Source: an uncultured Microbacterium sp. (GTDB lineage: Bacteria > Actinomycetota > Actinomycetes > Actinomycetales > Microbacteriaceae). Taken from it: a stretch of DNA of 17,778 nucleotides. The notes under the pieces were generated by a model. That model did not search any database. It was given only the letters and a program-made list of their open reading frames with translations, and had not been told where the DNA came from. Positions 6,315 through 14,247 of this stretch are shown piece by piece (within the stretch, counting starts at the first letter, position 1; each line of letters opens with the position of its first letter). The DNA lies in NCBI RefSeq assembly GCF_943912325.1, contig NZ_CALTTX010000055.1:1-17778 (forward strand), read 5' to 3'. Position numbers and translations under genes: made by a program.

Positions 6315-7796
6315 ATGAGTAACACCGGTACACGCACCGACGCGGCGCTCGCGGTCATCATTCTGGCCGCCGGTCAGGGCACGCGGATGCGGTCGCGGAT
6401 GCCGAAGGTGCTGCACCGGATCGGGGGTCGCCCGCTCGTCGGGCACGTGCTCGACACGGCGCGCGACTTGGGCCCCGCCCGGGTCGTCGTGGTCGTGCGA
6501 CACGAGCGCGACCTCGTCGCGGATGCCGTGCTCGGAATCGCCCCCGAGATCGCGGTCGTCGATCAAGACGAGATACCCGGCACGGGGCGCGCGGTCGAGC
6601 TGGGCCTCGGGGCCCTCGACGGGTTCGACGGCGACGTGCTCGTCGTGAGCGCCGATGTGCCGCTCATCGAACCCACGACCCTCGCCGATCTCGTCGGACT
6701 GCACCGCGAGAGCGGCGCCGCGGCGACCGTGCTGAGCGCAGAGCTCGCCGATCCGACCGGCTACGGCCGTCTCATCCGTGACGCCTCGGGCGCCCTCGAG
6801 CGAATCGTCGAGCACAATGATGCGACCGACGCCGAGGCATCCGTCGCCGAAATCAATGCCGGGGTCTATGTCTTCGCCGCCGCGGCGCTGCGCGAAACGC
6901 TGCCGCTCGTCGGCACGGCGAACACGCAGGGCGAGAAGTACCTCACCGACGTCATCGGGCTGCTGCGCGCCGAGCGCCGCACGCTGCGCGCGCTCGCCGC
7001 CCCCGACGCCGACGCCGCGCTCGGCGTCAACGATCGCGTGCAGCTTGCCGAAGCAGGGCGCCTGCTCAACGCGCGCACCGTGCGTCGCTGGCAACTCGAG
7101 GGCGTCACGGTGCAGGATCCCGCGACGACCTGGATCGACGTGACGGTGACGCTCGCACCCGATGTAACGCTGCTCGCGGGCACGCACCTTGAGCGGGCGA
7201 CGACGGTTGCGACGGGCGCGACGATCGGCCCCGAGACGACTCTCGTCGACTGCGAGGTGGGCGAGGACGCGACGATCACGCGTGCTGTCGCGACGCTCGC
7301 GGTCTTCGGGCCGCGCGCGAGCGTCGGGCCCTACGCCTCGGTGCGACCGGGCACGTACCTCGCGGAAGACGGCAAGATCGGCACGTTCGTCGAGACGAAG
7401 AACGCCCACATCGGGGCCGGCAGCAAGGTGCCGCACCTGTCGTATGTCGGCGACGCCGAGATCGGTCAGGGCGTGAACCTCGGCGCGGGCGCGATCACCG
7501 CCAACTACGACGACGTCGAAAAGCACCGCACGGTCATCGGCGACGAGGTGCACGCAGGATCGCACAACGTCTTCGTGGCACCCGTCACCGTCGGCGCGGG
7601 CGCCAAGACCGGAGCGGGCGCCGTGATCCGCAAAGACGTGCCCCCCGGAGCCCTCGCGCTGAGCGTTGCGCCGCAGCGCAACGTCGCGGGCTGGGTCGAG
7701 CAGCACCGTGCGGGCACGGCGGCGGCCGAAGCAGCTCAGCGCGCGCAACGGGCGGGCGAAACGGATGCCGCGTCGGTGGCAGAATCGAACGACTAG
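6315..7796 (+). CDS. glmU: Bifunctional UDP-GlcNAc pyrophosphorylase / glucosamine-1-P acetyltransferase
   Basis: A 493-residue enzyme that makes UDP-GlcNAc for peptidoglycan and other glycans. The N-terminal pyrophosphorylase carries LAAGQGTRM and the catalytic-site lysine K31 (about 17-31), then GTGRAVE, GYGRLIRD and EINAGVYVF. The C-terminal left-handed beta-helix carries VRPGTYL, the conserved His374 in the KVPHLSYVGDAEIG segment (acetyl-transfer base) and NLGAGAITANYD. Length matches actinobacterial GlmU (about 490-495). The ATG at 6315 is one base after tRNA-Gln, so any ribosome-binding site would have to lie inside the tRNA acceptor stem; the only candidate, GGAG, is one base away. Translation may thus depend on a leaderless end made by tRNA 3' processing. 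prs follows 56 bases later, a conserved pairing. Confidence 0.95.
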   Translation: MSNTGTRTDAALAVIILAAGQGTRMRSRMPKVLHRIGGRPLVGHVLDTARDLGPARVVVVVRHERDLVADAVLGIAPEIAVVDQDEIPGTGRAVELGLGALDGFDGDVLVVSADVPLIEPTTLADLVGLHRESGAAATVLSAELADPTGYGRLIRDASGALERIVEHNDATDAEASVAEINAGVYVFAAAALRETLPLVGTANTQGEKYLTDVIGLLRAERRTLRALAAPDADAALGVNDRVQLAEAGRLLNARTVRRWQLEGVTVQDPATTWIDVTVTLAPDVTLLAGTHLERATTVATGATIGPETTLVDCEVGEDATITRAVATLAVFGPRASVGPYASVRPGTYLAEDGKIGTFVETKNAHIGAGSKVPHLSYVGDAEIGQGVNLGAGAITANYDDVEKHRTVIGDEVHAGSHNVFVAPVTVGAGAKTGAGAVIRKDVPPGALALSVAPQRNVAGWVEQHRAGTAAAEAAQRAQRAGETDAASVAESND

Positions 7797-7852
7797 GGTT
7801 CCCCGGTTCGCACCCCGATAGCCGCACGGATCCCCCAAGAGAAAGCCGCGGG

Positions 7853-8887
7853 ATGGCAAGCAAGATCAAAAAGACCGACCTCGACCGCGAACACGACATC
7901 GCCCCCGGGCTCGTCGCGAAGACGAAGAAGCGGTTGGTCGTGGCATCCGGCCGCTCGCACCCCGCGCTGTCGTCCGAGGTCGCCGATCACCTCGGCACCG
8001 AGCTCGTGCCGACCGAGTACCGCACGTTCGCGTCGGGCGAGATCCTGACGCGATTCGAGGTCTCGATCCGCGGGTGCGACGTCTTTCTCATCCAGTCGTT
8101 CGGCCCGCCCGTCAACGAGTGGCTCATGGAGCTGTTGATCATGCTGGATGCCGCAAAGCGCGCATCCGCGAAGCGGATCACGGTCGTGGCGCCGTACTTC
8201 CCCTATTCACGTCAAGACAAGAAGGGGCGCGGTCGCGAACCGATCTCGGCCCGTCTCGTCGCCGACCTGCTCGCGACGGCGGGCGCTGACCGCATCATGT
8301 CGGTCGATCTGCACGCCGCCCAGATCCAGGGGTTCTTCGACGGCCCCGTCGATCACCTCTTCGCCAAGCCCGTGCTGCTGGAGTACTTCGAGCGCACGCT
8401 CTCGGCCGAGGATCGCGAGAAGCTCACGGTCGTCTCGCCCGACACCGGTCGCGTGCGCGTCGCCGACACGTGGTCCGACAGCCTCGGGGCGCCTCTCGCG
8501 ATCATTCACAAGCGGCGCGACCCCAACGTCGCCAACCAGGTCACGGTCAACGAAATCGTCGGTAGCGTCGCGGGTCGCGTCTGCCTGCTCGTCGACGACA
8601 TGATCGACACGGGTGGCACGATCGTCAAGGCGGCGCAGGCGCTCAAGGCCAACGGCGCCGAGCGCGTCATCGTCGCGGCGACGCACGCGATCTTCAGCGA
8701 TCCTGCGACGGAGCGCTTGCAGGATGCCGCGATCGACGAGGTCGTCGTGACCGACACGATCCCCCTGCCGCCCGAAAAGACCTTTGCCTCGCTCACGGTG
8801 CTGCCGATTGCGCCGCTGCTCGCGCGCGCGATCAAGGAAGTCTTCGAGGACGGCTCGGTCACGAGCATGTTCGACGGAGCGGCCTGA
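7853..8887 (+). CDS. prs: Ribose-phosphate pyrophosphokinase (PRPP synthetase)
   Basis: A 344-residue cytosolic enzyme that transfers pyrophosphate from ATP to ribose-5-phosphate, giving PRPP for nucleotide, histidine, tryptophan and NAD synthesis. Visible family features are the VVASGRSHPALSSEVADHLG start, the ATP-loop PYFPYSRQDKK, the metal-binding SVDLHAAQIQGFF and the PRPP-binding loop DDMIDTGGT starting near residue 248. The N-terminus is about 25 residues longer than in E. coli Prs and Lys-rich (MASKIKKTDLDRE), as in several actinobacteria. The ATG follows an AGAGAAAG weak ribosome-binding site. It lies downstream of glmU in the same direction and is probably in one operon. A GC-rich stem-loop follows the stop codon. 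Confidence 0.95.
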   Translation: MASKIKKTDLDREHDIAPGLVAKTKKRLVVASGRSHPALSSEVADHLGTELVPTEYRTFASGEILTRFEVSIRGCDVFLIQSFGPPVNEWLMELLIMLDAAKRASAKRITVVAPYFPYSRQDKKGRGREPISARLVADLLATAGADRIMSVDLHAAQIQGFFDGPVDHLFAKPVLLEYFERTLSAEDREKLTVVSPDTGRVRVADTWSDSLGAPLAIIHKRRDPNVANQVTVNEIVGSVAGRVCLLVDDMIDTGGTIVKAAQALKANGAERVIVAATHAIFSDPATERLQDAAIDEVVVTDTIPLPPEKTFASLTVLPIAPLLARAIKEVFEDGSVTSMFDGAA

Positions 8888-8898
8888 CGGTTTGACCG

Positions 8899-8918
8899 GC
8901 GCGCGTTCGTTCGCGCGC
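8899..8918 (+). terminator. Probable terminator after prs
   Basis: GCGCGCG (8899-8905) and CGCGCGC (8912-8918) form a perfect 7-bp stem with a TTCGTT loop, followed by ATCAATTCTT, a modest T-rich tail. It lies 12 bases after the prs stop codon and before the separate flavin operon. Confidence 0.55.
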
Positions 8919-8965
8919 ATCAATTCTTCACAGGATGCTCCGGGGCCACTCCTCGACGAAGTGCA

Positions 8966-8971
8966 TACGCT
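8966..8971 (+). promoter_or_regulatory. Possible -10 box for the flavin-transfer operon
   Basis: TACGCT fits TAnnnT and lies 50 bases before the ATG at 9022, in the 134-base gap after prs. No convincing -35 box is visible at 16-19 bases upstream, so the call is weak. The gap otherwise holds only the prs terminator and the GGAGG ribosome-binding site at 9012-9016. Confidence 0.25.
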
Positions 8972-9021
8972 CGAATGGAAAGACCGAGCACGAGACACCG
9001 AGCCCACACCTGGAGGACCCG

Positions 9022-9516
9022 ATGATCCGCCCTACGACCGACACCCCCGTCCGCATCGCGGCCGCGCTCGCGGGAGCCGCGGGTCTTCTCGCGCTCGCGG
9101 GATGCTCCGCTCAGACCACCGCCAGTGAAGAACCGGCGACGACCGCGACCGCGGCTGACCCCTCGACCGGTTCGTCAAACGCGGCCGACGAGTCCGCGAC
9201 GGGCGACACCGCATCGACCTACGCCGACGGCACCTACACCGCGACGGGCTCGTACCGCACGCCCGAATCGGTCGAGCAGATCACCGTCACCCTCACCCTC
9301 GCCTCCGACATCGTGACCGACGTCGAAGTCACGGGCACGCCGACCAATCGCGAGTCGGTCGAGTACCAGGGCAAGTTCATTTCAGGCATCGACGACGTCG
9401 TCGTCGTCGGCAAGAACATCGCCGACCTCAACGTGTCGAAGGTGTCGGGCTCGTCGCTCACGAGCGGCGGATTCAACGACGCCCTCGCCAAGATCGAGGC
9501 CGAGGCAAAGGGCTGA
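9022..9516 (+). CDS. FMN-binding domain lipoprotein (probable flavinylated electron carrier)
   Basis: A 164-residue lipoprotein. Residues 1-28 are a lipoprotein signal peptide with lipobox L-A-G-C (Cys28). Then comes a Ser/Thr/Ala-rich linker (about 29-67) and a C-terminal FMN-bind domain (about 68-164) with DGTYTATGSY and the flavinylation motif. That motif reads S-G-S-S-L-T-S (142-148) instead of the usual S-G-A-T, so the FMN would be joined through Ser145 rather than Thr. Such carriers receive FMN from FAD by ApbE, which is encoded directly downstream. GGAGG at 9012-9016 supports the ATG at 9022. It should sit on the outer face of the cytoplasmic membrane and take electrons from the membrane reductase two genes on. 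The final electron acceptor is unknown. Confidence 0.87.
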   Translation: MIRPTTDTPVRIAAALAGAAGLLALAGCSAQTTASEEPATTATAADPSTGSSNAADESATGDTASTYADGTYTATGSYRTPESVEQITVTLTLASDIVTDVEVTGTPTNRESVEYQGKFISGIDDVVVVGKNIADLNVSKVSGSSLTSGGFNDALAKIEAEAKG

Positions 9517-9517
9517 C

Positions 9518-10408
9518 GTGACCGCCACCTGGGCGTTCGAGGCGATCGGCACACGATTCGAGATCGACGCTCCGCGAGCGCTGTCGCTCTCGTCGCGCGA
9601 GGCGATCGTGGAGCTCAGCGAGCGCTTCGATCGGGAGTGGTCGCGGTTCCGGGCCGACTCGGTCGTGCGCGGTATCGCCCGGGGTGGGCGCGCGCCCGCG
9701 CCACCGGACGCGGTAGCGATGCTCGATGCACTCGCGCGAGCGGCCGATGTGGCCCGCGGCGCGATGTCGCCGCTCATCGGCGACAGCCTCGAGGCGCTCG
9801 GCTATGACCCCGCGTACTCGCTGCGCGCGGGCGACCCCGCACCGGCCCCCGCGTGGCGCGGCACGCTGACGTGGCACGACGGCGAGCTCGCACTCGCCCG
9901 CCCCGGCGTGATCGATGTTGGAGCGCTCGGCAAGGGGCGGCTCGTCGACCGGATCACCGAGCTCGTCGGCGCCGACCTCCGCGGCGAGCCCGTCATCGTC
10001 GACGGCAGCGGCGACATGCGGATCGTCGGCGGCCCGGTGCGCGTCGCGCTGGAGCATCCCTTCAATCCGCAGCGCGCGATCGGAGTGTGGGAGGTGACGG
10101 ATGCCTCGATCGCCGCCTCCGCCGTCAACCGCCGCGCCTGGCCGGGGCACGGCGAGGGCGAGGTCTTCCACCACGTGCTCGATGGCCGCACGGGTCTTCC
10201 CGTCCGCGACGTCGTCGCGACGTGGGCGGTCGCGCCGACCGCGATGACCGCCGACCTCGTCGCGACCGCGCTGTTCTTCGACGGCGGCGACGATCTCGCC
10301 AGCGAGCACGGCGCCGAATGGGTGCGGGTGCTCTCGAGCGGGGTCGTGGAAGCCTCGGCATCCTGCACCGCCGAACTTTTCCGCGCCGCAGCGGGGGTCT
10401 CGGCATGA
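9518..10408 (+). CDS. apbE: FAD:protein FMN transferase (ApbE family)
   Basis: A 296-residue enzyme that transfers FMN from FAD to a Ser/Thr of a target protein. Family motifs are all in order: GALGKGRLVD (135-144), GSGDMRI (163-169), HHVLDGRTG (218-226) and AMTADLVATAL (242-252, with the Mg-binding Asp/Thr pair). The GTG at 9518 is one base after the lipoprotein stop codon, so the genes are translationally coupled. The protein begins MTATWAFEAIGTRFEID, which is already the first strand of the fold: there is no signal peptide or lipobox. That is unexpected if it must modify an exported lipoprotein. Either this form works in the cytosol or it leaves by another route. Its likely target is the lipoprotein just upstream, and possibly the membrane protein downstream. 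Confidence 0.92.
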   Translation: MTATWAFEAIGTRFEIDAPRALSLSSREAIVELSERFDREWSRFRADSVVRGIARGGRAPAPPDAVAMLDALARAADVARGAMSPLIGDSLEALGYDPAYSLRAGDPAPAPAWRGTLTWHDGELALARPGVIDVGALGKGRLVDRITELVGADLRGEPVIVDGSGDMRIVGGPVRVALEHPFNPQRAIGVWEVTDASIAASAVNRRAWPGHGEGEVFHHVLDGRTGLPVRDVVATWAVAPTAMTADLVATALFFDGGDDLASEHGAEWVRVLSSGVVEASASCTAELFRAAAGVSA

Positions 10409-11988
10409 CCACACCAGCCACTTTCTCGGCCCGCGTCGCGGGCGGTTTCACGGTCGCGTGGCAGCGCCTCTACGCCGTGCTCGGCCAGGCGTCGATGTAT
10501 CGGGTCGCGAGCGGATCGCTTCTCGCGCTCTGGGTGCTCGCTCTCGCGCTGTCGTTCACAGGGCTCATCGCGCCCACCTGGCTCGAGCTGATCGCGACGC
10601 TCGCCGTGCTGCTCGTCGCGTGCGTCGTATCGAACGCGATCGTGCAACGGATGCTGCGCATGCCCGTGCGCCACGAATCGTCGATCATCACCGCCGGGAT
10701 TCTCGTCTTCGTCGTGCGGCCCGAGGTGAGCCTCGCGGGCCTTGGCGGCATCGCCCTCGCGGGCGTCGTCGCGATGGTATCGAAGTACGTCATCGCGTGG
10801 CGCGGGCGGCACATCCTCAACCCCGCCGCCGTCGGCGCGACCGTGCTGACGCTCACGGGGCTCGGATACTCGGCCTGGTGGGTCGGTACCCCGGCGCTCG
10901 CCGTGCCCGTCATCCTCTTCGGCTTCGCGGTGCTCGTGCGCACCGAGCGGCTGCGGATGGTGCTCGCGTTCCTCGCGATCGCCGTCGTCACGGCGCTCGT
11001 GCGCGACGTCGTGCAGTCGACGCAGTTCGGCCTCGCGCCCGATCCGTGGGGGGCCCTCTCGGCCGCGCTCTGGTCGGGCCCGCTGCTGTTCCTCGGCGCG
11101 TTCATGCTGTCCGAGCCGCTGACGCTCCCGCCCCGACGCTGGCAGCGGTTGAGCGTCGCGGCCGTCGTCGGCGTGCTCGCGGGCTGGCCGATTCCGCTGT
11201 TCGGCGTCATCACGCTCGGTCAAGAACGCGCGCTGCTGATCGGCAACCTCGTGGCGTTCGTGTGGGCGGCGCGGGGCATCGTGCGGTTGCGGTTCGAGAG
11301 CGACCGCATGCTCACTCCCTCGGTCCGCGAGCTGACGTTCCGTGCGCGGCGGCGGCTGCGGTTCGCAGCGGGGCAGTACATCGAGCTCGAGGTGCCGCAC
11401 GCGGGCGCCGATGCGCGCGGCACGCGGCGGGAATTCTCGATCTCGTCGGCGCCCGCCGATTTGCCGGCCGTGCGCATCGCGTACCGCATGCAGCCCGAGA
11501 CGGCGCGCGAAAGCACGTACAAGAAGGCCCTGCTGCGCGCGACGCCGGGCGGCGATTATGCCGCTACGGGAATATGGGGCGATTTCACGCTGCCGCGCGA
11601 CACGACGATGCCCCTGCTGCTCGTCGCGGCGGGGATCGGGGTGACGCCGTTCGTGTCGCACCTGCGCGAAGCGCACGCGCGGGGCGAGCGCCGCGACGTC
11701 GTGCTCGTGTATGTCGCCTCGAGCCCCGCCGAGCTCGCGTACCGCGACGAACTCGCCGAGACGGGGGTGCCGGTCGTCGTCTTTACACGCGAAGAGCCCG
11801 CGGAGCTGCCGGCGCACTGGAGGTGGGCGGGAGGAACGCGATTGGATGCCGCCGGGTTGCAGGCATCCGTCGACGATCTGGCTGCCCGCCATGCCTTCAT
11901 CTCGGGGCCGCCCGCCCTCATCGCCGATCTCGCGCCCGCGCTCGAGCGCGCCCGCTCGCTCACGACCGACGCTTTCGCCGGCTACTGA
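10405..11988 (+). CDS. Fused NqrB/RnfD-like membrane domain and FNR-type NAD(P)H:flavin oxidoreductase
   Basis: A 527-residue fusion. Residues about 30-295 hold eight or nine membrane helices with RHILNPAAVGA (135-145), the signature seen in RnfD/NqrB-type subunits. Residues 295-527 are a cytosolic ferredoxin-NADP reductase-like domain: FAAGQYIELEVP, the flavin-binding R-E-F-S (342-345), the pyridine-nucleotide loop AAGIGVTP (408-415), SGPP (500-503) and a terminal aromatic Tyr527 as in many FNR proteins. It should pass electrons from NAD(P)H via FAD through the membrane to the FMN lipoprotein of the same operon. Its ATG overlaps the apbE stop codon (ATGA), showing tight coupling. No Fe-S ligands or haem histidines stand out. 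The stop codon abuts that of the convergent kinase with no gap. Confidence 0.88.
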   Translation: MTTPATFSARVAGGFTVAWQRLYAVLGQASMYRVASGSLLALWVLALALSFTGLIAPTWLELIATLAVLLVACVVSNAIVQRMLRMPVRHESSIITAGILVFVVRPEVSLAGLGGIALAGVVAMVSKYVIAWRGRHILNPAAVGATVLTLTGLGYSAWWVGTPALAVPVILFGFAVLVRTERLRMVLAFLAIAVVTALVRDVVQSTQFGLAPDPWGALSAALWSGPLLFLGAFMLSEPLTLPPRRWQRLSVAAVVGVLAGWPIPLFGVITLGQERALLIGNLVAFVWAARGIVRLRFESDRMLTPSVRELTFRARRRLRFAAGQYIELEVPHAGADARGTRREFSISSAPADLPAVRIAYRMQPETARESTYKKALLRATPGGDYAATGIWGDFTLPRDTTMPLLLVAAGIGVTPFVSHLREAHARGERRDVVLVYVASSPAELAYRDELAETGVPVVVFTREEPAELPAHWRWAGGTRLDAAGLQASVDDLAARHAFISGPPALIADLAPALERARSLTTDAFAGY

Positions 11989-13494
11989 TCACGCGGCTGG
12001 AGCGGGATCGTGCGGTCGCGCCGGCAGCCGCACCGTGAACGTCGTGTCGCCGGGGCGGGAATCGACCGAGATCTCGCCGCCGTGCGCCGTGACGATCGCG
12101 CGCGCGATCGAGAGCCCGAGGCCCGAGCCGCCCGATTGGCGTGCGCGCGAAAGGTCGGCGCGCGCGAAGCGCTCGAACAGCTCGTGCGCGATGCGCGGGT
12201 CGATGCCCGGGCCGTCGTCGTGCACGCGCAGCACGGCATCCGTCCCCTCGCGCACGACCGATCCCGTGACCGACGTCCCCGCGGGCGTGTGCGTGCGGGC
12301 GTTCGCGAGCAGGTTCGCCGCGACCTGCGCGAGGCGCGAGGCATCGCCCGCGATTCGCACGGGTTCGGCGTCGTCGCCGGTCGCGCTGCCGTCGTCGAAA
12401 GCGAAGACGTGCTCGGGGCCGGCAGCCGCGGCATCCCCCACCGCTTCGCGCATGAGTCGCGTCAGATCGACCGTGCCGAACACGAGCTCCTGACCCTCGT
12501 CGAGCCGTGCGAGCAGTAGCAGGTCCTCGACGATGCGGGTCATGCGCACCGACTGCGCCTGAATGCGTTCGAGCGACTGCTCGGTCGTGTCGGTGAGGGT
12601 CCGATCGCGGAGCGAGAGCTCGGAATACCCGCGAATGGATGCCAGGGGTGTGCGCAATTCGTGGCTCGCATCAGCGACGAACTGCCGCATGCGCTCTTCG
12701 TTGCGCTGCCGCTCGGCGAGCGAGGCGCCGACGTGGTCGAGCAGGGTGTTGAGTGCTTCGCCGACCTGACCGACCTCGGTCGCGGGGTCGGCTTCGGAGC
12801 TGGGCACGCGTTCGTCGATCGACACGGTGCCGGCACCGAGGGGGAGCGCTGCGACGCGCGTCGCGGTCGCGGCGACCGCCCGGAGCGGCCGCAAACCCGA
12901 ACGGACGATGACGGTCGTTGCGAGCACGAGGGCGATGAGGCCCGCGATCGTGAGGGACCCGACAGTGAGAAGCATCCGTCCGATCGTCGCCGTGACATCT
13001 TCATCGCCGTATCCGACGACGAGGATCGCGTTGCCGGCGGGGAACGCTTGCACGCGGAACGAGCTGAGCGAGCCGAGCGAGACGGTCGTCGGTCCCTGTG
13101 TGCTGAGGGCGTCGCCGATCGCGTCGAGTTGCGAGCTCGAGAGCGTCGCGACGTTGCCGTGTTCAGAAACGGCGCCCGTGCGGACGCCATTCGCCTCGAT
13201 CGCGAGGAGGAACGTCGCGCCGGGCTGCAGGCCGTTGATCGAGTTGAGCAGTTCCGTCGCGCTCGTGCCGTTCTGGGCGGCGGTCTGAATCGTGGGGTTG
13301 CGGGCGAGCTGCCCCGCGGCGCGCACCTCGTCGTCGAGCTGACCGTAGAGCACGCGACCGAGGAAGACGCTCGTGGCGATGGCGACCGCGATCATGATCA
13401 ACGCGACGATCGCGGTGATCGCGGCGATGAGTCGACGCTGCAGAGGCCACCGCCGCCACCGGAGAAAACCTGTGGTGGAGGCGGCGGTGCTCAC
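11989..13494 (-). CDS. Sensor histidine kinase (HAMP, HisKA, HATPase)
   Basis: A 501-residue membrane kinase. Helix 1 is at about 23-45, an extracytosolic sensor region at 46-173 of unrecognised fold, helix 2 at about 174-197, HAMP at 198-260, and the dimerisation H-box FVADASHELRTPL with phospho-His278. The ATP domain shows N-box NLLAN (394-398), G1 DDGPGID (426-432) and G2 GGSGLGLS (455-462). It resembles the OmpR-partner kinases of actinobacteria. The start is GTG at 13494 and overlaps the response-regulator stop by four bases (GTGA), so the two are co-translated. The signal sensed is unknown. The divergent ABC transporter beyond the regulator suggests an envelope or antimicrobial-peptide stress role, but it also neighbours the flavin operon. 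Confidence 0.93.
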   Translation of the reverse strand: MSTAASTTGFLRWRRWPLQRRLIAAITAIVALIMIAVAIATSVFLGRVLYGQLDDEVRAAGQLARNPTIQTAAQNGTSATELLNSINGLQPGATFLLAIEANGVRTGAVSEHGNVATLSSSQLDAIGDALSTQGPTTVSLGSLSSFRVQAFPAGNAILVVGYGDEDVTATIGRMLLTVGSLTIAGLIALVLATTVIVRSGLRPLRAVAATATRVAALPLGAGTVSIDERVPSSEADPATEVGQVGEALNTLLDHVGASLAERQRNEERMRQFVADASHELRTPLASIRGYSELSLRDRTLTDTTEQSLERIQAQSVRMTRIVEDLLLLARLDEGQELVFGTVDLTRLMREAVGDAAAAGPEHVFAFDDGSATGDDAEPVRIAGDASRLAQVAANLLANARTHTPAGTSVTGSVVREGTDAVLRVHDDGPGIDPRIAHELFERFARADLSRARQSGGSGLGLSIARAIVTAHGGEISVDSRPGDTTFTVRLPARPHDPAPAA

Positions 13495-14240
13495 GCCGGC
13501 GCCTTGACCATGTAGCCGACGCCTCGCACCGTGTGGATCAGGGCTTGGTCTTCGCCGGCGTCAATCTTCTTGCGCAAGTACGAGATATAGAGCTCGACGA
13601 CGCTCGAGCGGCCGCCGAAGTCGTAGTTCCAGACGCGATCGAGGATCTGCGCTTTCGAGACGACGCGGCGCTGGTTGCGCATGAGGAAGCGCAGGAGCTC
13701 GAACTCGGTTGCCGTCAGTTCGATCTCGCGCGTGCCGCGAGTGACCTCGTGCGAGTCCTCGTTGAGCGAGAGGTCGCCAACGCGCAGGATCGGCTCGGAC
13801 TCATCGGCGAGAGCAACGCCCGCGCGGCGCATGAGGCCGCGCAAGCGAGCGACGACCTCTTCGAGGCTGAAGGGCTTGGTGACGTAGTCGTCGCCGCCTG
13901 CCGTCAGGCCCGCGACGCGATCCGACACGGAATCCTTGGCGGTGAGGAAGAGCACGGGAACGTTGTTGCCCGCGTGCCGCAAACGCTGCAGAACGCTCAT
14001 GCCGTCGAGGTCGGGCATCATGATGTCGAGCACGAGAGCGTCGGGCTCGAAGTCGCGCACGAGCTGCAGCGCTTCGAAGCCCGAGGCGGCGGTCTTGACC
14101 GACCAGCCCTCCATGCGAAGGGCCATCGACAGCAGATCGGTGAGCATGACCTCGTCATCGACGACGGCGATGCGCAGGGGCGATCCGTCGGGGCGGTGAA
14201 GAGCGGTGGCGGTGGTGGCGGGTGCGGTCATGAAAGTCAT
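13491..14240 (-). CDS. OmpR/PhoB-family response regulator
   Basis: A 249-residue DNA-binding regulator. The receiver domain (about 22-135) has the acidic pair D28/D29, phospho-acceptor D72 in LVLDIMMPD, switch T100 and K122 in the VTKPF motif. The C-terminal winged helix (about 150-245) carries ELTATEFELLRFLMRN, the recognition helix SVVELYISYLRKKI and the closing IHTVRGVGYMV strand. It is the partner of the kinase gene that overlaps its 3' end. Two in-frame ATGs, 14240 and 14231, are possible; neither has a Shine-Dalgarno, and CAGAAT seven bases before the second would make that one leaderless. Just upstream lie 11-bp direct repeats of the kind OmpR-type proteins bind, so autoregulation and control of the divergent ABC genes are likely. 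Confidence 0.94.
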   Translation of the reverse strand: MTFMTAPATTATALHRPDGSPLRIAVVDDEVMLTDLLSMALRMEGWSVKTAASGFEALQLVRDFEPDALVLDIMMPDLDGMSVLQRLRHAGNNVPVLFLTAKDSVSDRVAGLTAGGDDYVTKPFSLEEVVARLRGLMRRAGVALADESEPILRVGDLSLNEDSHEVTRGTREIELTATEFELLRFLMRNQRRVVSKAQILDRVWNYDFGGRSSVVELYISYLRKKIDAGEDQALIHTVRGVGYMVKAPA

Positions 14241-14247
14241 TCTGTAG

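Noticed and set aside
6125..6361. Longer form of the second MarR protein starting at 6361
   Set aside because: It would read through the antisense of tRNA-Gln; the extra residues look like translated tRNA.
5763..7859. Very long open frame on the minus strand across marR, the tRNA and glmU
   Set aside because: High GC keeps antisense frames open. It has Arg/Asp/Gly-rich, non-globular composition and runs opposite the clear glmU and through the tRNA.
8935..9021. 29-residue extension of the FMN-bind lipoprotein
   Set aside because: It would push the signal peptide inside the protein, and GGAGG before 9022 fits the shorter form.
9802..11892. Long minus-strand open frame opposite apbE and the reductase
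   Set aside because: The composition is Arg/His/Glu-rich with no domain features, and the plus strand carries well-supported enzymes.
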